A stretch of DNA of 64,000 bases from Tritrichomonas musculus (Eukaryota > Parabasalia > Tritrichomonadida > Tritrichomonadidae). The position numbers were made by a program, and so were the translations under genes. The stretch's first letter is position 1. Every line of letters begins with the position of its first letter. Of the stretch, positions 58,409-64,000 are shown one piece after another. Under the pieces are notes generated by a model. That model was not told the origin of the DNA. It worked only from the letters and a program-made list of their open reading frames with translations, and made no database searches. The stretch lies in contig JAPFFF010000003.1 in the NCBI GenBank assembly GCA_039105265.1, positions 3,472,001-3,536,000 of the forward strand, written 5' to 3'.

Positions 58409-59998
58409 ATGGATTCCTATATTCATCTAGAAAATGTGGATCTTACTGATCAAGATAAAGCAATTGATTTAAATAATGACTATGATTATCAAAAACTACA
58501 AACAGTAGATATAAATGCAAATAATCGATATGATTTTATTGGCGTACATTCAATGCGATTTACACAGGCTGATATGCTTATTATTATTTTTTTAACTTTT
58601 TTATCTTTTTGGACACGGAATTTTATGATACAATATCCTGATAAAGTTGTATTCGATGAGTTTCACTTTGGAGGATTTACTAATAACTATATAAATGGAA
58701 TATATTTTGATGATATTCATCCCCCTCTTGGAAAATTAATACTATTTTTATTTGCTAAAATTAATCAATATGATGGTAACTTTGATTTTCACAATAAAAA
58801 AGAAAATTATGAGGGCGTTGATTATATTGGAATTCGTCAATGCCCAGCATTATTTGCTACATTTTGCTCTCCTTTAATTTATATTGGACTTCGTTGTTAT
58901 GGGCTTTCACTTCTTTCAAGCTTTACTGCCGCATTTATGGTTTTGTGCGAAAATTCTATGATTGTAGAAGGAAGATTTATATTAACTGATGGTATTCTCC
59001 ACTTTTTCACTTGCTTATCAATAATGTCAACAGGAATTGTACTTACTCAACATCCATACACATTGTCTTGGTGGATTTCTTTATTTTTCAATGGCTTTTC
59101 AGTTGGATGCAGCGTTTCTACAAAATTAACATCTTTATCTCTTTGCCCATTTATTGGATTAATTCATATTCTACAGGTTATTGAAATTCATCAAAATCAA
59201 GTTATCAAGGAAAAAAAAATTATATCAACAGACTTTATTTGCGATATTATAATTCGTGCTTGTGTTTTAATATTTATGATTATTTTTATATTCTTCACAT
59301 CATATACCTTTCATTTCATTTTATTACCATATAGAGGTTCATCAACAAGCTGGATTGGATATTCTTTTCAAAAATCTTTGCTTGATAAAGACAGTCCAAA
59401 TAAAAATTGGACACTACGAACACAAGATCAATCCTTACTTAAAAATATCGTTAATTTAAATATACAAATGCATAAAAACAACATGCATGTTACCAGTGAT
59501 CATCCATATGCATCAAATTGGTATTCTTGGCCTTTTTTAACAGGTAAATGGGTTCTTTTTTATTCAGAAGGTTCAAAACATATTATGTGCCATGGACAAG
59601 CTTTTAATGTTTACGCAGGGACATTGACTGTTATTTTTATTTTTACTTTTGGTATTTTCTGCTTGATTTTTTCAAAAAAAGTTCCACATGATATAAAAGT
59701 TAATTGGTGGCTTCCAGCATCTTTTGCCTTTGGTTATTGCGCAAGTTACTTCCCTTTTGCTTTTATTAAAAGAGCAATGTTTTTCTACCATTATATAATT
59801 CCTATAATTTTTGGAATTATAACTTTTACTACAACTGTTGATAATTTACTCATTAATCATCAAGTGATTAGAGCAATAATACTTACATCAGCTCAGATAA
59901 TTACTGCAATAGCTTTCTTCTTCTGGTCGCCTTGGACATATGGAATACCAATGGAGGATTTTGATATTCGCCTTTGGAATAAAAAGTGGCAAATGTAA
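58409..59998 (+). CDS. Protein O-mannosyltransferase (PMT family), MIR-less
   Basis: A 529-residue polytopic membrane protein with an ATG start. A cytosolic N-terminus of about 50 residues is followed by TM1 (MLIIIFLTFLSFW). The first lumenal loop carries the catalytic DE pair (D83-E84 in VFDEFHFGGF) and HPPLGK at 104-109. More membrane helices follow, then a lumenal HPYASNWYSWPFLTGKW motif, matching the 'HPYqS.ww.WPl' block of PMTs, and C-terminal helices. PMTs transfer mannose from dolichyl-phosphate mannose to Ser/Thr in the ER. Yeast and animal PMT/POMT enzymes have a MIR domain of about 200 residues in the large lumenal loop; here that loop is only about 70 residues. This is the layout of bacterial and archaeal homologues. 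Confidence 0.9.
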   Translation: MDSYIHLENVDLTDQDKAIDLNNDYDYQKLQTVDINANNRYDFIGVHSMRFTQADMLIIIFLTFLSFWTRNFMIQYPDKVVFDEFHFGGFTNNYINGIYFDDIHPPLGKLILFLFAKINQYDGNFDFHNKKENYEGVDYIGIRQCPALFATFCSPLIYIGLRCYGLSLLSSFTAAFMVLCENSMIVEGRFILTDGILHFFTCLSIMSTGIVLTQHPYTLSWWISLFFNGFSVGCSVSTKLTSLSLCPFIGLIHILQVIEIHQNQVIKEKKIISTDFICDIIIRACVLIFMIIFIFFTSYTFHFILLPYRGSSTSWIGYSFQKSLLDKDSPNKNWTLRTQDQSLLKNIVNLNIQMHKNNMHVTSDHPYASNWYSWPFLTGKWVLFYSEGSKHIMCHGQAFNVYAGTLTVIFIFTFGIFCLIFSKKVPHDIKVNWWLPASFAFGYCASYFPFAFIKRAMFFYHYIIPIIFGIITFTTTVDNLLINHQVIRAIILTSAQIITAIAFFFWSPWTYGIPMEDFDIRLWNKKWQM

Positions 59999-60174
59999 TA
60001 TTATATTAAATGAATACACTATTGTTTGATTAAAGATATTAAATATTATAAACAAACTTTTTATTTTTGTTTAAATAAGAATGGAAATCTAAAATTTATC
60101 GAATATAAATAATGAAAAAGAAATATTTTAATAAAAATAAAAAATAAAATAATAATACTAATAATAATAAAAAA
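59999..60174. other. Convergent spacer
   Basis: An AT-rich gap of 176 bp with an AATAATA microsatellite between the 3' ends of the PMT and a coiled-coil gene. Confidence 0.5.
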
Positions 60175-61278
60175 TTATTGCCATTTTGATTTGAGAATCT
60201 GCGATGCAAGCTCATCCTCATCCATTGTAATTCCTTCAGTTGATGAAAGCAAGCTTGCGGGCTGCGTTTGGCTTTGCATTTTTTTATCCATCCTCTTTAG
60301 TTCGAAAGCCATTTGCGAATTTTCAGATCTGAGAGCTTCTGCTTTTTTTCGAAGACTTTGAATAACATCTTCTATGTCTAAACCTTCACCAGCTTCAAGA
60401 CCTAAACTCTGTACTGTTTGAACAGAATTAAGCTCTTTCGTTTTAACACTTAGCATAACTTTCTGTTCTTCTATTTGTGCAAATAAAGATTCGCTTTCTG
60501 ATTCCATTCCTTCAATTGATGATTCTGTTTCGTTCAAATCTTTTTGAATACCATCAAGAAGTTCCGTAGTGTCACTATGCTTCTGTCTGAGCGCCGCATT
60601 TTCCTCAGATGCGATTCTGTATTTTTCTGTGATTAAATTTAAATCTCGTTGTGCTTTATTATGCTCATTTTGTAGTATTTTCTCTTTTTCCTCAGATTCT
60701 CGCAGCTCAGTTTCCTCTCTTTCTTTTGCATCTTCTTTTTTTTGTGCTAATGTGCGTGTTAAAGTTTCATAGTTGGTTCTTAAATCTCGATTTTTCGTTT
60801 TTAATTCATCTCTCATGTAGTTTAATGAATCAAGTTTAGCATCAATAGCTATTTTAAGCGTATCAAGTTCTTGAACTGCGTTGCCTTTTGGAGGAAGATT
60901 TTGAGTTGGAAGAATCTTTTCAGATAAGTGACGAATTTTTTCGGAAATTTCATCATTTGATGGATCTTCATCAAAATTTGGCCTTTGACGTTCTAGTTCA
61001 GCAATTTCACGTTTTAATTTTGTATTTTGTTCAACTTGAGATTGAAAGTAAGAATATGCTTGCGATGCGCTGACATTAGGAATTGATGATGAATTTTGTG
61101 ATATCGAAAGCGTTGATGGCGAGGGTCTTCTTGCAAAAAGCTGATCACGAAAATCTTTGTAACGTTTAACAATATTTTGATCACTGAGAGAAAAAATAAT
61201 ACGCTCTGCAATAGCTAGACATCGCTGAGTTGGCGTTTGCGAATCTTCGTCCTGATGCGAATATTCACTTGATAACAT
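60175..61278 (-). CDS. Coiled-coil protein, unknown
   Basis: A 367-residue protein with an ATG start. Residues about 75-340 are heptad-rich with many Glu, Lys, Gln and Arg (EREETELRESEEKEKIL, RRKAEALRSENSQMAFELKR-like), interrupted by a Pro/Asp linker (RQRPNFDEDPSND) and a short GEGLDIEDVI break. The N-terminal 60 residues are more globular. No motor, kinase or finger domain is visible. Codon use is GC-richer than in the neighbouring ARM-like gene. It could be a cytoskeletal or Golgi tether protein, but nothing in the sequence decides this. Confidence 0.75.
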   Translation of the reverse strand: MLSSEYSHQDEDSQTPTQRCLAIAERIIFSLSDQNIVKRYKDFRDQLFARRPSPSTLSISQNSSSIPNVSASQAYSYFQSQVEQNTKLKREIAELERQRPNFDEDPSNDEISEKIRHLSEKILPTQNLPPKGNAVQELDTLKIAIDAKLDSLNYMRDELKTKNRDLRTNYETLTRTLAQKKEDAKEREETELRESEEKEKILQNEHNKAQRDLNLITEKYRIASEENAALRQKHSDTTELLDGIQKDLNETESSIEGMESESESLFAQIEEQKVMLSVKTKELNSVQTVQSLGLEAGEGLDIEDVIQSLRKKAEALRSENSQMAFELKRMDKKMQSQTQPASLLSSTEGITMDEDELASQILKSKWQ

Positions 61279-61681
61279 CTGACCGTTTATATTTTCATGA
61301 AAAACATTTTGATACTTTTCATTAAGAATTTAAATTTTATTTACATAATTATGCAGAATTCTTTACCCAATAAATCTATTTTTTTTAATTGCTTGCTTTT
61401 TTTAAAACATATAGTATTTTTTAAAAATGAAATATCTTTTATCCATTTGAAAATAATGATAAACCTTATTTTCCTTTAATCAATGACTCATAATTGTAGT
61501 TATCAATAAATTAAACACTAGCGTTCATATAACCTTTGATAAATTCTCTGAATAATCATCTAATGTCATCTTATGGTTCATATATCGACAAATTATTAAC
61601 AAAAGCTACATCTAAAAAAAGAATGTAGTGTTTATTATTTACAACATAATATAATCATATAATCATATTAATTAAATAATA
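61279..61681. other. AT-rich spacer between two minus-strand genes
   Basis: A gap of 403 bp before the coiled-coil gene and after the ARM-like gene. It contains only A/T-rich sequence and a chance 60-codon frame. Confidence 0.5.
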
Positions 61682-63181
61682 TCATTGCAAGAAATTATAG
61701 AAAGCCTGCAAATACTTAATATCATTTGGAGAATTATCAGGATCATTCATCTGGCTAAATATCTGCTCAATTATACCAGATTCATTTGCTATTCCTTTTA
61801 CCATATCCAAAAAAGAAATGTCAGTTTGCCTCTCTAGAGCAAACAAGAAGATATGAGAAACATCAGTTGACACACCACAATTACCAGTATCAATCAGATC
61901 AAAAAAGAATTGAATATTTTGGGGAGAAAACATTTTGGCTACTTGTTCAGAGGAACTATTGAAGACGACAAGTTGAATGAAAGAAAGAAGCTCCATTTTG
62001 ATTTCAAAACGAGAATTTTGGAAACATTCAGAAAAATCAAGTTCTACAATATGGTTAATTATTTGAACCAAATCAAAAAATTCTTGGTTGTCAAATAAAT
62101 ACATCAAAATTTGCTTACATAGTACAAAAAGTGCAGGATCATTAAAGGTGGCTGCCATAAAAAGACTCCTAATAAGATGATCTTCAATTATAGATTTAGT
62201 TGAGATCTGCTGTGATATAATTAAAGAATAAATAATTTTGGCTGAACTTCGTCTCAATTTGGGCTCTTTGCTGCTATTCAAAAAAAAGATAAAAAGGGGA
62301 AATAAATTATCCCTTTCTATTAGTTCAAAGCCATAGTAACTTTCAGAAAAGGTATTTTCAAGTGCTAAAATTAATTCGGCTACAAGTAATTTTGAATTTG
62401 ATTGATTTGAACTATTATCATTATCAATATCCTCATAACAATAATAATTGTAATCATATTTTTTAATTGAATTCGATTTTTTATTTGGCGAGATACTCTG
62501 AATCACCTGAATGAGAAAGCTTATAAAATTATTTTGTGAAAACTCGTCCATCTCATGACAGTATTTAGAGGCAACTTTGAAAAATTTGCCTCGCAGATAT
62601 TCTGAAAAATCTGTTAACATCGTTTTGCTCATCAATGTTTTCAAAATATCATTTTCGTATATACACTGACGAACTTCTGAACTGAGGTCAAGCGAATATA
62701 AGGCACAACATAGTGCGAGCTGTTGAATTTCATTGTCTGTTGACGATTCAATCAAATCATTAATATGATAATAAAATCCTGCTTTGATGCTTTTGTATGG
62801 CAATAAAGCCATTCGTAGTATTAATTGTTGAAATTGATGATTATCTTTAATAAGTTGCAAAAAGAAACAAATACTGCGTAAAACAGGTTTCTGGGTATCA
62901 GGAATTAGCATAAAACGAAAAAATGCTATAACATCCCCAAATTCAAATTTATTATAAACTTTTATTGGATTTTTTTGAAAATAATCGCACAAAAGTAATA
63001 CTGAATGGATTTTGCTTTCACTTGAATTCATTTCATCAATACAATTCTGTATTTTAATATCATCTATAGCAGATTGATTAAAAAAATTGATATCAATTTT
63101 ATAATTTTTGGGTTGATTAGGATATAAAAAGTGAGTCTTTAAAAAGGGAATATTTGATTCTTCAGATTTATACAAAAACAT
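61682..63181 (-). CDS. ARM-like helical repeat protein, unknown
   Basis: A 499-residue single-exon gene with an ATG start. It is all-helical (LRRSSAKIIYSLIISQQISTK, VSTDVSHIFLFALERQTDI) and fits an ARM/HEAT solenoid. A short Tyr/Asp/Asn-rich linker (YDYNYYCYEDIDNDNSS, about 245-261) divides it. No catalytic motif is present. The start lies 64 bp from that of the divergent Sde2 gene, so the two share a very short promoter. Function unknown. Confidence 0.7.
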   Translation of the reverse strand: MFLYKSEESNIPFLKTHFLYPNQPKNYKIDINFFNQSAIDDIKIQNCIDEMNSSESKIHSVLLLCDYFQKNPIKVYNKFEFGDVIAFFRFMLIPDTQKPVLRSICFFLQLIKDNHQFQQLILRMALLPYKSIKAGFYYHINDLIESSTDNEIQQLALCCALYSLDLSSEVRQCIYENDILKTLMSKTMLTDFSEYLRGKFFKVASKYCHEMDEFSQNNFISFLIQVIQSISPNKKSNSIKKYDYNYYCYEDIDNDNSSNQSNSKLLVAELILALENTFSESYYGFELIERDNLFPLFIFFLNSSKEPKLRRSSAKIIYSLIISQQISTKSIIEDHLIRSLFMAATFNDPALFVLCKQILMYLFDNQEFFDLVQIINHIVELDFSECFQNSRFEIKMELLSFIQLVVFNSSSEQVAKMFSPQNIQFFFDLIDTGNCGVSTDVSHIFLFALERQTDISFLDMVKGIANESGIIEQIFSQMNDPDNSPNDIKYLQAFYNFLQ

Positions 63182-63245
63182 AGCTGCTAATTAATTATTT
63201 TCATATAACATTTCCATATAAACTATTGAAAATTCTTATAAGTAA

Positions 63246-63785
63246 ATGAGTAAGCTTTTTTTATCGTTTCAAGGAAAAACATATATATTATCACAGGAAG
63301 AATCCCTTAATCCATCTGAATATGTAGCTAAAAAGTTTGGATTTAGTAAAGACGAGTTTTTTTTTTCAGGACAATCACCATTTTTGCATTTATCTCTTCG
63401 ATTAGATGGTGGAAAAGGAGGTTTTGGACGTGCAATGCTACAAGAAGGTCAAAGAAGATCGAGAAGACTTCCTGAACATAAAGATGCATGCAGAACATTA
63501 AGTGGCAAGCGAATAGGTTTCATTAAAGCAAAAAGAAGAGTTGTAGAACTTCGCGCAAAAATCAAAGAATTAGAAGAGAAGAAGGCAGAAGAAAAGGCTA
63601 CTATTAGGCGAACAAATAAGGTTAAGGAATTAGAAAATATTCAAAATAAAGAAATTCAAATCAACGAATCTATTTCGTCTGCTGTTAGATTTGGAATTGA
63701 TAATATAACAGAAAACAAAGAAACGGCTCAAGAATCAAAGACTGTTGAAAATGATTCTGATTTCGAAATGTTATTTGAAGAATAA
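63246..63785 (+). CDS. Sde2-like ubiquitin-fold splicing / genome-stability factor
   Basis: A 179-residue protein with an ATG start. Residues 1-56 form the ubiquitin-like module and end in GG; the conserved GG-KGGFG motif (G55, G56, K57) is followed by RAMLQEG and DACRTLSGKRIGFIKAKRR, aligning with the Sde2 block 'GGKGGFGS.LR..G...........ACRdL.GRRLr.vn.ek'. The tail is a charged coiled coil. In fission yeast, deubiquitinases cut Sde2 after GG to release a Lys-starting protein that joins the spliceosome and helps to splice certain introns; human SDE2 also acts in replication stress. The preserved GGK site implies the same maturation here. It lacks a SAP domain. Confidence 0.92.
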   Translation: MSKLFLSFQGKTYILSQEESLNPSEYVAKKFGFSKDEFFFSGQSPFLHLSLRLDGGKGGFGRAMLQEGQRRSRRLPEHKDACRTLSGKRIGFIKAKRRVVELRAKIKELEEKKAEEKATIRRTNKVKELENIQNKEIQINESISSAVRFGIDNITENKETAQESKTVENDSDFEMLFEE

Positions 63786-63949
63786 AACAAATCTTATATA
63801 GAATGAAATTATACTTTATAAACATTAACAGTTAATGATTAACTTTATAAAATAATATAGAATATAGCATTTTATATGATTTAAAATATTTTTTTAAAAA
63901 TGTGGACAAAATCTTTAACGATGATATTCCTTTTAAAAAGTTTTTCAAA

Positions 63950-64000
63950 ATGTCTAATATTAGATGGGAAAATGTCCCAGAAAGTGAAGTCCGCGCAGAA
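63950..64000 (+). CDS. Start of a gene cut by the right edge
   Basis: TTTTTCAAA leads directly into an ATG at 63950 and a frame reading MSNIRWENVPESEVRAE to the end of the window. The TCAAA box before the ATG matches the initiator-like boxes of other genes here. Seventeen codons are too few to name a product; an earlier ATG at 63900 in another frame is less coding-like. Confidence 0.4.
   Translation, partial: MSNIRWENVPESEVRAE

Noticed and set aside
1-64000. tRNA, rRNA and CRISPR arrays
   Set aside because: No T-loop/anticodon pairing, rRNA core or regularly spaced repeats were found by eye; a tRNAscan run would be decisive.

Overview
This is 64 kb of nuclear DNA from an AT-rich, intron-poor protist. 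The best fit is a parabasalid, most likely Tritrichomonas or a close relative. Reasons: long single-exon genes on both strands separated by short AT-rich gaps; a BspA-type LRR_5 protein; a very large BEACH protein; many ARM/HEAT solenoid proteins; decayed Mutator-type transposon DNA; and one clear spliceosomal intron with a GTATGT donor and an ACTAATGCATAG 3' end, close to the long 3' motif (ACTAACACACAG) known from Trichomonas introns. Short 5' leaders carry Inr-like TCAAAAT or TCACTT boxes just before start codons. The species call is inference from gene content, not from a marker gene.

Layout. 1-1.6 kb: C-terminally cut importin-beta-like karyopherin (-). 2-10.4 kb: BEACH/WD40/FYVE-like giant (-). 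11-14.2 kb: four-GAF cyclic-nucleotide phosphodiesterase (+). 14.8-20.4 kb: BspA-like LRR protein (-) and two ARM-like proteins (+ and -). 21.4-25.8 kb: diaphanous-type formin (+). 26-32.3 kb: WDR74/Nsa1-like (-), CDC123 (-), Fused/STK36-like kinase (+) and RNase P subunit Rpp30 (+). 32.4-37.5 kb: SF3B3-like splicing factor (-) and phosphoglycerate kinase (-). 38.6-45.2 kb: ARM-like protein, Sec10-like exocyst subunit, a Not4 protein without its RING, and a coiled-coil RRM protein (all +). 46.9 kb: deoxyribose-phosphate aldolase (+). 48-54.2 kb: a repeat island with a broken P/THAP9-like transposase, a segment of about 2 kb bounded by GC-rich inverted 11-mers that carries a divergent ORF pair, and a Mutator-like remnant. 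54.5-64 kb: PP2A-like phosphatase (+), intron-containing BRSK/SAD-like kinase (-), MIR-less protein O-mannosyltransferase (+), coiled-coil protein (-), ARM-like protein (-), Sde2 (+) and the first 17 codons of another gene (+).

The genes do not form operons. Several are housekeeping: translation initiation (CDC123), 60S assembly (WDR74), tRNA processing (Rpp30), splicing (SF3B3, Sde2), nuclear import, glycolysis and deoxynucleoside salvage. Others concern membrane traffic and cytoskeleton (BEACH, Sec10, formin) and signalling (PDE, two kinases, PP2A-like). The most unusual points are the spliced kinase, the RING-less Not4, the short PMT, the large insertion inside the BEACH domain, palindromes sitting on core promoters, two long ORFs (importin, formin) without an upstream ATG, and the 50.5-52.5 kb divergent module.
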